Below are positions 1 through 6,862 of a stretch of DNA of 8,658 nucleotides, piece by piece (position 1 is the first letter of the stretch; each line of letters begins with the position of its first letter). The stretch comes from PR03 sp964353555 (GTDB lineage: Bacteria > Myxococcota_A > UBA9160 > PR03). Under the pieces are notes generated by a model that searched no databases, was not told the DNA's origin, and saw nothing but the letters and a program-made list of their open reading frames with translations. The position numbers and the translations under genes are program-made. The DNA is taken from assembly GCA_964353555.1 (NCBI GenBank), contig CAYGWM010000143.1:1-8658 (forward strand), given 5' to 3'.

Positions 1-48
1 CGATCCGCCGCTCAACTGATCCGCGAGATCCGCCGATCCATCCCCGCG
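1..48. other. Left-edge sequence, open in the frame of the first gene, GATCCGC repeats
   Basis: These 48 bases read without a stop in the frame of the PilZ-like gene (RSAAQLIREIRRSIPA before the first Met), so they may be coding. They also contain GATCCGC at 2-8, 18-24 and 27-33, a short repeat of unknown meaning. If they are not coding, they would be a leader; I see no promoter or ribosome binding site. Confidence 0.35.
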
Positions 49-657
49 ATGAGCGAACCCCGACTTTGCATCGCCTCCCACGCCTCGGACTCCGACTACG
101 CGCCGAGTTCGCGCGTGCTGCTGTGGAAGCTCGGCTACGCGCTCGTGCCAGCGGAGGAAGCGACCGAACCGGCGCTGCGCGTCGTGCGCGACGACCGCCT
201 TGCCGAAGTCGCCGCGAGTCCCAGCGTGCCGATCATCCTGCTCACCCGCGAGCGCTCTGCGCGCGCGCACGACCCGCGCGTCGCGGGAACGCTGCGGCGA
301 CCGGCTCGGCTGCACGAACTCTACCGGTTGATCCAGGCGTCTCTCGAAGAGCACCCGCGCTCGGTTCCGCGCGTGCCGACGTCGCTGTGCGGGAAGGGAA
401 GCGCCGCGGACCAGCACTGGGACTTCGATGTGCGCTCGCTGTCGGAGAATGGCTGCCTGGTCACCGGTTCGAAGCTGCCGCGACAGGGACAGTCATTCGA
501 ACTCGACATCGAACTGCCGTGGGGACAGCGACTCGCGACGCCCGCTGTCGCCGGCTACGAACAGCGCGAATGTCTCGGCCTGGTGTTCCACGGCATCACG
601 CTCAGTGCGCGGAAGAAGATCGCGAAGGCGGTGCTCGAGTTGCTCTCGCGGGCGTAG
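49..657 (+). CDS. PilZ-like domain protein with receiver-like N-terminus (possibly 5'-incomplete)
   Basis: About 202 residues if the ATG at 49 is the start. The C-terminal half (about 100-202) resembles a PilZ domain. It has an RxxxR element (RSVPR, 104-108), then SLSENG (130-135) where PilZ proteins normally have (D/N)xSxxG, then a hydrophobic strand and a GLVF strand (177-180) leading into a closing helix. PilZ domains bind cyclic di-GMP in the cytoplasm. Here Ser replaces the usual Asp/Asn, so binding is uncertain. The N-terminal part (about 5-100) alternates strands and helices like a response-regulator receiver (VPIILLTRE near 60-68, then a TLRRP turn near 81-85), but I see no clear phospho-acceptor Asp. 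No convincing Shine-Dalgarno precedes the ATG, and the same frame is open back to base 1, so the true start may lie upstream. The gene ends 4 bases before the convergent pseudouridine synthase gene. The PilZ assignment is moderately sure; the receiver assignment is tentative. Confidence 0.7.
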   Translation: MSEPRLCIASHASDSDYAPSSRVLLWKLGYALVPAEEATEPALRVVRDDRLAEVAASPSVPIILLTRERSARAHDPRVAGTLRRPARLHELYRLIQASLEEHPRSVPRVPTSLCGKGSAADQHWDFDVRSLSENGCLVTGSKLPRQGQSFELDIELPWGQRLATPAVAGYEQRECLGLVFHGITLSARKKIAKAVLELLSRA

Positions 658-661
658 CCGC

Positions 662-1567
662 TCAGGCGACGATCTCGAACTCCGCTGGCAGCGGTGACAC
701 CAGCTCCGCAATTCCAGGCAATGACAACTCCGCCGCATGCAGCAGCGTGCGAACGCCCGGGGCACCGCCGTACACGACGTCGCCCACGATCGGCGTCCCG
801 GTGGCGGCGAGATGCACGCGGATCTGGTGCGAACGGCCCGTCGTCGGCACGCATGCAACAGCGACTTGTGCGCCGTCATCCGAAAGTCGCACGAAGCGCG
901 TGTGCGAGAAGCGGAAGCCGGGCTCCGGCTCATTGCGGAGCGCGAAGCGGTAGCGCTGCGGGTCGAGTACCCGGCCGAGGAAGCCCGACACCTCCCACTC
1001 CGCGTTCGCCGGCTGCGGTGACACGAGCGCGGTGTAGCGTTTGAGCGCGCCGCCTTCCGCAAAGACCCTGCCCAATCGTGCCGCGGCGTCCGCCGTTTTC
1101 GCGAACAGCACGACGCCGCTGGTCTCGCGATCGAGCCGGTGTACCGCCACCAGCGACGCGCAGCCGGTGAGTTCGCGTAGCGCAGTTTCGAGCGAGAGAC
1201 GCCGGCTCGCACGCGTTCCCTGCGTCGTCAGCCACGCGGGCTTGTCGATGGCCAGCCAGTCGCGGGCATCGACGAGCACATGCGCGGCGCTGATCGCGAT
1301 CGCTTCGGGTTCGGTCGCGAACGCATACGCGTCGACGCGCGTGCCGGCGGAGATCGTGACGGGAAGCTCGTCGCCGGTATGCGGACGACCGCCGAGGTGC
1401 AGACCGCCGTGCCACAGCATGCTGTCGAAGTGCGCGGCATCCCAGCCTGTGCGTGCGCGCGCGTCGGCGAGGAACCTGGTGCGAGACTGCGCGGCGTCGG
1501 TCGTCCAGCGCAGGCGCAGCAACGGCGGGTCGAAGCGTTCGCGCGCCGTGCGCGGCTGGCGTTCCAT
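662..1567 (-). CDS. RluA-family RNA pseudouridine synthase
   Basis: This 301-residue protein should convert uridines in rRNA or tRNA to pseudouridine in the cytoplasm. The family signature HRLDRETSG is at 143-151, with Asp146 as the expected catalytic residue. The flanking motifs are also present: IDKPAWLTT (107-115), FAKT (155-158), KRYTALV (176-182), and the C-terminal TGRSHQIRVHL (243-253) followed by GTPIVGDVVYGG (257-268). The first 80 or so residues look like a degenerate S4-type RNA-binding segment (HGGLHLGGRPHTGDELP at 53-69). The target uridine cannot be read from sequence, so RluA, RluC, RluD and TruC types are not separated. The start ATG lies 1 base after the stop of the VOC gene (TGA-C-ATG) with no evident Shine-Dalgarno, which suggests translational re-initiation as the last gene of the arsR-headed run. 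Confidence 0.93.
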   Translation of the reverse strand: MERQPRTARERFDPPLLRLRWTTDAAQSRTRFLADARARTGWDAAHFDSMLWHGGLHLGGRPHTGDELPVTISAGTRVDAYAFATEPEAIAISAAHVLVDARDWLAIDKPAWLTTQGTRASRRLSLETALRELTGCASLVAVHRLDRETSGVVLFAKTADAAARLGRVFAEGGALKRYTALVSPQPANAEWEVSGFLGRVLDPQRYRFALRNEPEPGFRFSHTRFVRLSDDGAQVAVACVPTTGRSHQIRVHLAATGTPIVGDVVYGGAPGVRTLLHAAELSLPGIAELVSPLPAEFEIVA

Positions 1568-1568
1568 G

Positions 1569-2045
1569 TCAGAGAAAGCGATCGGCCGGCCCCGCGCCGC
1601 CGGGGCCGAGCCGACCCCGCTCGCCGAAGTGGCCCTTGCCGGGCACGTGATTCACCTCGACGCGAATCCCATCGGGATCCTCGAAGAGCACCGAGTAGTA
1701 GCCGGGCGCGAATTGCGGTCCCTCTTCTGGCGCGTGGATGATGTGCGCCTGCAGCTGCTCGACCAGGAAGCGATGGACCGCATCGAGGTCGGCGCGTTCG
1801 CGCGCGCGGAAGCAGAAGTGGTGGAGTCCTGCGCGATCCTGATCGAAGCGGCTCGTGCGTTTCGCGGGCGGTGCCGCGCGCACCAGGATCCCCGTGCGAC
1901 TCCCGATGCAGTAGAGGACGTCCGGTCCCTTGATCAGCGTCTTCATCGCGAGGAAGTGGCAGAGCTGCTCCCAGAACGGCAAGCAGCGCTCCGGGTCGTT
2001 CACGTTGAGCTGAATATGTGCGATGCCGTTCATCTCGACGCTCAT
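1569..2045 (-). CDS. VOC-family (glyoxalase/dioxygenase fold) protein
   Basis: A 158-residue protein of the vicinal oxygen chelate superfamily. Two beta-alpha-beta-beta-beta modules are visible: GIAHIQLNVNDPERCLPFWEQL from residue 7, and AGLHHFCFRARERADLDAV from residue 72. The second ends in SVLFEDPDGIRVEVNHVPGK (about 118-137), the typical VOC closing strand. Plausible metal ligands are His10, His75 or His76, and Glu130. The substrate is not recognisable; members include glyoxalases, extradiol dioxygenases, thiol transferases and C-As lyases. It lacks the adjacent Cys-Cys pair of the ArsI-type VOC enzyme at 3837-4268, so it is not a simple duplicate. The C-terminal tail (about 139-158) is Gly/Pro-rich and probably unstructured. 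The start ATG lies 15 bases after the glycosidase stop, with a weak AGCAGG upstream; the Met at residue 5 is an alternative start. Confidence 0.87.
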   Translation of the reverse strand: MSVEMNGIAHIQLNVNDPERCLPFWEQLCHFLAMKTLIKGPDVLYCIGSRTGILVRAAPPAKRTSRFDQDRAGLHHFCFRARERADLDAVHRFLVEQLQAHIIHAPEEGPQFAPGYYSVLFEDPDGIRVEVNHVPGKGHFGERGRLGPGGAGPADRFL

Positions 2046-2060
2046 GGTTGCCTGCTGCGG

Positions 2061-3359
2061 TTACGGAAGGGCCGACGGATCGAGCACGCCGCTCGCGATC
2101 ACGTCCGCCATCCAGCGCCCCGACGCTTTCACGCTGCGTTTCTGCGTCGCCGGGTCGAATGCGACCAGGCCGAAGCGCTGCGGGCCGAAGCCGAAGTGCC
2201 ACTCGTAGTTGTCGACGGCGCTCCAGTGGAAATAGCCGCGCACGTCCGCGCAGCGCTGGCGCGCGCGATCCAGCGCGGCGAGGTGCGCGGCGATGTAGCG
2301 GATCCGGAACGTCTCGTCGCTCGTGGGAACACCATTCTCGGTGACGAGCAGCGGCACTCCCGGCAGCGCGGCGGCGACCCGCACGAGGCCGTCTTCGAGT
2401 CCGCCCGGGTGGACTTTGCGGTTCATCCGATCGACCGGTGCGTGGTCGCGATCGGACCACGAGCCGGGACCGTTCGGGCCGAAGCTCGTCGAGTTGTAGT
2501 AGTTGAAGCCGTAGTGATCGAGCGCGCCGCGCAGGTGCGGAATCTCTTCGGGCTCGCGGTCCGGCACGCGAACCCAGCCGCTGGCGAGCGCTTCGAGCAG
2601 CACGCCGTGGTACCAGGCGTCGAAGCGCTTCGCGGCGCCCTGTTGCAGCGCGTCGTTCGGATCCTCGGGGCGCGGATCGAGATACACCTCGATGGTTGCG
2701 ACGCTCGGCTGGGGCTCGAGCGACTTCAGGATCCGGTACGCATCGGCGTGCAGCGCGAGCACGTGACGCGTCATCGCGAACGCCGACGCCGCGTCCTTCA
2801 CGAAGGGCGGGTTCACGCCCATCAGGTATCCCGCGAGCACGTAGACCATCGATTCATTCGCGACGTGGAAGTGGCGCGCATGCGGCGCCAGCGCGCGGCC
2901 GACGCGCTCGACGTAGCGCAGGAAGTCGCCGTGGTTGGCCGCTTCGAGAAAGCCGCCGCGCGCGGCGAACCAGCGCGGGTGCGTGAAGTGGAAGAGGTTC
3001 ACCCACGGCGTCACGCCCGCGGCCGACGCGGCGTCGCAGATCGCGCGGTAGCGGTCGATCGCAGCTTCATCGAATCGGCCCCGCTCGGGCTCGACGCGAC
3101 TCCATTCGACCGAGAGCCGGTAGTGGCGAAAGCCGAGACTCGCGACGAGACGCATGTCCGTTTCGGCGTGCTGCCAGAAGCCGTTGCCGGGATTCGCCGG
3201 TACGCGGCCTTCGCGCGCCGCGAGGACCCAGTCGTTCGCGACCTCGCCGCCTTCGGACTGGAATGCCGAGGATGCAACGCCCCACGCGAAATCCTCTGCG
3301 AAGCGCACCGGTTCGCGCGGCAGCAGCGGAGCCCAGCGCTCCCGTTCGGCGTCGCTCAC
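2061..3359 (-). CDS. Glycoside hydrolase family 1 (beta-glycosidase-like)
   Basis: A 432-residue family 1 glycosidase, near the usual length, probably cytoplasmic because no signal peptide is seen. The open frame extends upstream to 3560, but that extra part overlaps arsR and is Arg-rich junk-like sequence. The GTG at 3359 is preferred because it overlaps the arsR stop as GTGA. Family hallmarks, numbered from this start: FAWGVASSAFQSEGG (24-38), SVEWSRVEPERG (83-94), LFHFTHPRWF (122-131), HVANES (165-170) with Glu169 as general acid/base, GFNYYNSTSFG (284-294), LLVTENG (337-343) with Glu341 as nucleophile, and YFHWSAVDNYEWHFGFG (376-392). The reaction should be retaining hydrolysis of a beta-glycoside, substrate unknown. 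The usual NEP triad is NES here. Sitting directly behind a metalloid-type ArsR gene is unusual for this family. Confidence 0.92.
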   Translation of the reverse strand: MSDAERERWAPLLPREPVRFAEDFAWGVASSAFQSEGGEVANDWVLAAREGRVPANPGNGFWQHAETDMRLVASLGFRHYRLSVEWSRVEPERGRFDEAAIDRYRAICDAASAAGVTPWVNLFHFTHPRWFAARGGFLEAANHGDFLRYVERVGRALAPHARHFHVANESMVYVLAGYLMGVNPPFVKDAASAFAMTRHVLALHADAYRILKSLEPQPSVATIEVYLDPRPEDPNDALQQGAAKRFDAWYHGVLLEALASGWVRVPDREPEEIPHLRGALDHYGFNYYNSTSFGPNGPGSWSDRDHAPVDRMNRKVHPGGLEDGLVRVAAALPGVPLLVTENGVPTSDETFRIRYIAAHLAALDRARQRCADVRGYFHWSAVDNYEWHFGFGPQRFGLVAFDPATQKRSVKASGRWMADVIASGVLDPSALP

Positions 3360-3727
3360 GCGCGGATGCCGCGCGCGGGCTTCGCGTCGAGCAGGTCCTT
3401 CGCTTCCTCGAGCAGGTCCACCGCTTCGGCCTCGAGTTCGTAGAACGCCCAGATCCCGATCTTCGAGGTGCGCAGCAGCCCGGCTTCGCGCAGCACCTTC
3501 AAGTGGTGGGAGATGGTCGGCTGGGCGAGTTCGAAGCGATCGACGATGTCGCAGACGCATACGGGTCCCGCCTGCGCGCCGATGAGGCGCAGGATCTCGA
3601 GGCGGGTGGCGTCGGCCAGCGCCTTGAAGATCGTCACCAGCCGCTGCTGGTCGCGGGCCGGCAGCAGACGGACCGGCCGGACGGGGCAGCAGCCTTCGGG
3701 TCGCTCGCGATTCGCCATGGCCAGCAC
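3356..3727 (-). CDS. arsR: ArsR-family metalloid-responsive repressor
   Basis: A winged-helix repressor of the ArsR/SmtB family, 123 residues from the GTG at 3727 or 120 from the ATG at 3718. Neither start has a strong Shine-Dalgarno. Numbered from the GTG, the core begins at FKALADATRLEILRLI (34-49). The metalloid site CVC is at 57-59 in VCVCDIVDRF, as in As(III)-sensing ArsR proteins. The recognition helix is QPTISHHLKVLREAGLL (69-85), followed by the wing and a dimerisation helix (about 98-115). An extra Cys-Cys pair at 13-14 in the N-terminal tail could add a third thiol ligand. In this family the apo-dimer represses and As(III) or Sb(III) releases it. It is divergent from arsI, with a palindrome between them, so it likely controls both arsI and its own operon. 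Its last 4 bases (GTGA) contain the start codon of the glycosidase gene. Confidence 0.95.
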   Translation of the reverse strand: MLAMANRERPEGCCPVRPVRLLPARDQQRLVTIFKALADATRLEILRLIGAQAGPVCVCDIVDRFELAQPTISHHLKVLREAGLLRTSKIGIWAFYELEAEAVDLLEEAKDLLDAKPARGIRA

Positions 3728-3748
3728 TCTACCGGAGCCCCAAACGTA

Positions 3749-3776
3749 TTGACATCTATCGATGTCTGGCTAGCAT
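3749..3776 (+). promoter_or_regulatory. Predicted arsI promoter
   Basis: TTGACA at 3749-3754 is a consensus -35 hexamer. TAGCAT at 3771-3776 matches 4 of 6 bases of the -10 consensus, with a 16-base spacer. The region is strikingly AT-rich compared with the flanking genes, and it lies 60 bases upstream of the arsI start codon. This is predicted by pattern only. Confidence 0.55.
3751..3766. promoter_or_regulatory. Predicted ArsR operator (perfect inverted repeat)
   Basis: GACATC (3751-3756) and GATGTC (3761-3766) form a perfect 6-base inverted repeat around TATC. It overlaps the TTGACA element and lies in the spacer of the predicted arsI promoter, between divergent arsR and arsI. ArsR dimers bind short inverted repeats of this general kind over the -35 region. 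Repression of both directions from one site is an inference. Confidence 0.65.
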
Positions 3777-3824
3777 CATATCAATATCAATCAATATGTC
3801 GTGCCAGCCACGGCCGGACGACCT

Positions 3825-3830
3825 GGAGGT
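3825..3830 (+). promoter_or_regulatory. Ribosome binding site fixing the arsI start
   Basis: GGAGGT is a near-perfect Shine-Dalgarno six bases before the ATG at 3837. It decides in favour of that ATG over the in-frame GTG at 3801, which has no such site and would add 12 residues not typical of the family. Confidence 0.85.
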
Positions 3831-3836
3831 CTGATC

Positions 3837-4268
3837 ATGCGTGTGCAGCTCGCTCTCAACGTCGAGAACCTGGACGAGGCGGTCGCTTTCTATTCGAAGC
3901 TGTTCGGCGTGAAGGTGAACAAGCACAAGCCCGGCTACGCGAACTTCGCGATCGACGAGCCGCCGCTGAAGCTGGTTCTGCTCGAAGTGCCGGGCGCACC
4001 GGAGCGATTGAACCACTTGGGCGTTGAGGTCTTCGAGCAAAGCGACGTCGACGCCGCGATCGCGCGACTCTCCGCAGCGGGCATCGCCGGGGAGGTGGAG
4101 ATCGATCGCACCTGCTGTCATGCGGTGCAGAACAAGGTCTGGTCGAGCGATCCGCAGGGCGCGCGTTGGGAGTTCTATCGTGTGATCGCCGACAGCGAAG
4201 CATTCGCCGCGCCGCTGCCGGTCGTGTCCGAAGCAGCGCCGGCTGCGAGTGCTTGCGGCTGCCGTTGA
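3837..4268 (+). CDS. arsI: ArsI/CadI-family C-As lyase (non-heme iron VOC enzyme)
   Basis: A 143-residue cytoplasmic VOC-fold protein. Enzymes of this group use Fe(II) and O2 to cleave the carbon-arsenic bond of trivalent methyl- and aryl-arsenicals, releasing As(III); relatives are annotated as cadmium-inducible CadI. Visible features are QLALNVENLDEAVAFYSKLF (4-23), GYANFAIDEPPLKLVLLE (33-50), LNHLGVEV (58-65), TCCHAVQNKVW (92-102) and ARWEFYRV (109-116). The expected iron ligands are Gln4, His60 and Glu112; the adjacent Cys93-Cys94 pair is the expected arsenical-binding site. The tail ends in CGCR, so Cys140 and Cys142 could add thiolate binding. The start is fixed by a strong GGAGGT. The gene is divergent from arsR, which fits control by it. 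No arsenite efflux, MAs(V) reductase or ArsM gene is visible nearby. The family call is secure; the in vivo substrate is inferred. Confidence 0.92.
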   Translation: MRVQLALNVENLDEAVAFYSKLFGVKVNKHKPGYANFAIDEPPLKLVLLEVPGAPERLNHLGVEVFEQSDVDAAIARLSAAGIAGEVEIDRTCCHAVQNKVWSSDPQGARWEFYRVIADSEAFAAPLPVVSEAAPAASACGCR

Positions 4269-4272
4269 CGGG

Positions 4273-4321
4273 TGCGGAACGGTGGTTTCCGGGGATGCGG
4301 AACGGGGCGTTCCGTTATAAG
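4273..4321 (+). promoter_or_regulatory. Tandem inverted/direct repeats upstream of the DUF1329 gene (operator or terminator, plus -10-like box)
   Basis: TGCGGAACGG occurs at 4273-4282 and again at 4296-4305, a 23-base period. Each copy starts an inverted repeat: CGGAA (4275-4279) with TTCCG (4287-4291), and the stronger CGGAACG (4298-4304) with CGTTCCG (4308-4314) around GGG. The second stem is followed by TTATAAG, whose TATAAG (4316-4321) matches 5 of 6 bases of a -10 box. The hairpin may end arsI transcription, although the T tract is minimal. The period and the -10-like box fit a tandem operator equally well. I cannot separate the two. Confidence 0.4.
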
Positions 4322-4353
4322 CTCCCGCGCCTCATCCCCGGAGGCCCCCCCGC

Positions 4354-5679
4354 ATGCGACGCTCCGCGATCCGGCTGTTCCCGTTCGCCGCGTTCTTCTT
4401 CGCCGCCACGCTGCCTGGCGCCAATGCCGCTGAAGACAGCGGCGCGGCAGGTCCGACGTTCAAGGCCGGCGATGTCATTCCGTTCGACAAGATCGAGGAA
4501 CTGAAGCCGTTCCTCCCGAAGGAACTCTGGGCGAATCGCGACTTCTTCTTCTACGAAGGCATGCAGATGGAGATCGGTCCGTTCCACGCGGACTACAGCG
4601 CGGCGCCGCCCTATCTCGCCGCCACACAGAAGTTTGCCGGACAGGCGAAGCTCGGCCCCGACAGCTCGCTCGAGAACTTCACGGCCGGCCAGCCGTTCCC
4701 GATGGACAAGATCGACTGCAAGGGCGACCCCGACGCCGGCGCGAAGATCATCTGGGATTTCCACTACCGGTGGAACCCGCAGAGTGGCACGTCGAGCTTC
4801 TACTACTCGTACTGGGACCGCGGCGAGGAGCTGCCGCTCTACTACGAGGGCACCGGCGGTGGCGTGATACTGTCGCACCGCTCGGAGCCGACTCTGCTCG
4901 AGGAAGGCGGCGACATGTTCCGTGGTGAGACGCGCACCGGCGCCAGCGGCGCCGAGGTGACGGCGCCCTTCGACGCGCGCGGCATCATGCTGCTCTCCTA
5001 CCGCTACAAGGATTCGGACAAGCCGGTCGCTGACGCGCGCAACGACGATACGTGGGTCTACGTGCCGACGCTTCGCCGTGTACGCCGTATCTCCACAGCC
5101 CAGCGCACCGACGCGATCTCCGGCACCGACTTCACCTTCGACGACCTGTTCTCGTTCAACGGCGTCGTGCCGCAATATGACTGGAAGTGCCTCGGCGAGC
5201 AGGACGTGATCGCGCCGATGAACACCAAGGTGAAGGGCTACCCGTACGTGAAGGACCAGAACTTCGGCCCGTACGGGCTGTCGTTCGCTTCCGACCGCTG
5301 GGAACTGCGCCACGCGGTGATCGTGCGGATGAAGCCGCGCAACGCCGACCACCCGTACGCGTTCAAGGACATCTACCTCGACAAGCAAACGCTGCAGCCG
5401 CTCTACTCGTTCGCCTACGACCAGAAGCAGGAGCTGTGGAAGATCATCTACCACAACCACCGCTGGAGTCAGGATGAATCGCTGACGGGCAAGTGGTTCG
5501 AACCGTGGGAAGACGTGCCGGAACCGCGCATCATTTCGGTGGTATCCGACACCATCATCAACGTGCAGACCGGAACCGGCAACCGCATCGAGTTCTGGGA
5601 CGCGGGTGGGAAGGCGATCGGGAACAAGGCGCAGATCCGGCGCTACATCGACGTCGGGCGCCTGACGCGCGGTCGCTGA
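4354..5679 (+). CDS. Exported DUF1329-family protein
   Basis: A 441-residue protein with an N-terminal signal peptide (MRRSAIRLF, then a hydrophobic stretch to about residue 20, and ANA just before residue 26 as the likely cleavage site). There is no lipobox Cys, so it should be soluble in the periplasm or associated with the outer membrane. The body matches the DUF1329 pattern, especially DDTWVYVPTLRRVRRIS (231-247) followed by GTDFTFDDLFSFNG (257-270), which resembles strands of LolA/LolB-like lipoprotein carriers. It is rich in Tyr, Trp and Phe. The mature chain has Cys122 and Cys279, which could pair. The molecular function of the family is not established; a role in lipid or hydrophobic cargo handling is only suggested. 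The start has GGAGG at 4340-4344, nine bases upstream. It is flanked by its own upstream repeats and a 67-base downstream gap, so it may be monocistronic. Confidence 0.88.
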   Translation: MRRSAIRLFPFAAFFFAATLPGANAAEDSGAAGPTFKAGDVIPFDKIEELKPFLPKELWANRDFFFYEGMQMEIGPFHADYSAAPPYLAATQKFAGQAKLGPDSSLENFTAGQPFPMDKIDCKGDPDAGAKIIWDFHYRWNPQSGTSSFYYSYWDRGEELPLYYEGTGGGVILSHRSEPTLLEEGGDMFRGETRTGASGAEVTAPFDARGIMLLSYRYKDSDKPVADARNDDTWVYVPTLRRVRRISTAQRTDAISGTDFTFDDLFSFNGVVPQYDWKCLGEQDVIAPMNTKVKGYPYVKDQNFGPYGLSFASDRWELRHAVIVRMKPRNADHPYAFKDIYLDKQTLQPLYSFAYDQKQELWKIIYHNHRWSQDESLTGKWFEPWEDVPEPRIISVVSDTIINVQTGTGNRIEFWDAGGKAIGNKAQIRRYIDVGRLTRGR

Positions 5680-5746
5680 GCGAGGGCGCTCCGCCGCGTC
5701 GCGCGCGGTTGCTACGTTCCGGCGGTCTTCGCCGCAGGGGGGTCGC
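5680..5746 (+). other. Intergenic region before frmA with small hairpin and ribosome binding site
   Basis: CGGCG (5720-5724) and CGCCG (5730-5734) form a perfect 5-base stem with a 5-base loop. It sits right before AGGGGGG (5736-5742), the presumed Shine-Dalgarno, which lies 4 bases before the frmA ATG. The short hairpin may be incidental in such GC-rich DNA. I see no consensus promoter hexamers or FrmR-type operator that I would defend. Confidence 0.4.

Positions 5747-6861
<1,115 letters not shown>

Positions 6862-6862
<1 letters not shown>

Noticed and set aside
648..661. GCGG/CCGC hairpin between the convergent genes as a terminator
   Set aside because: The stem is only 4 bases, it lies mostly within coding sequence, and there is no T tract on either strand.
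1041..3443. An 800-codon open frame on the plus strand opposite the minus-strand operon
   Set aside because: It lies antisense to three genes with clear family motifs (pseudouridine synthase, VOC, GH1). Its product is Arg/Ala/His/Val-rich with no recognisable domain, the usual shadow of high-GC coding DNA.
3360..3560. A 67-residue N-terminal extension of the glycosidase
   Set aside because: The extension overlaps arsR in another frame, is Arg-rich, and precedes the point where GH1 similarity begins; the GTGA junction gives a better start.
3801..3836. The upstream GTG start for arsI
   Set aside because: The ATG at 3837 has a strong GGAGGT at good spacing, and the family begins with a short MxxQLxLNV-type N-terminus.
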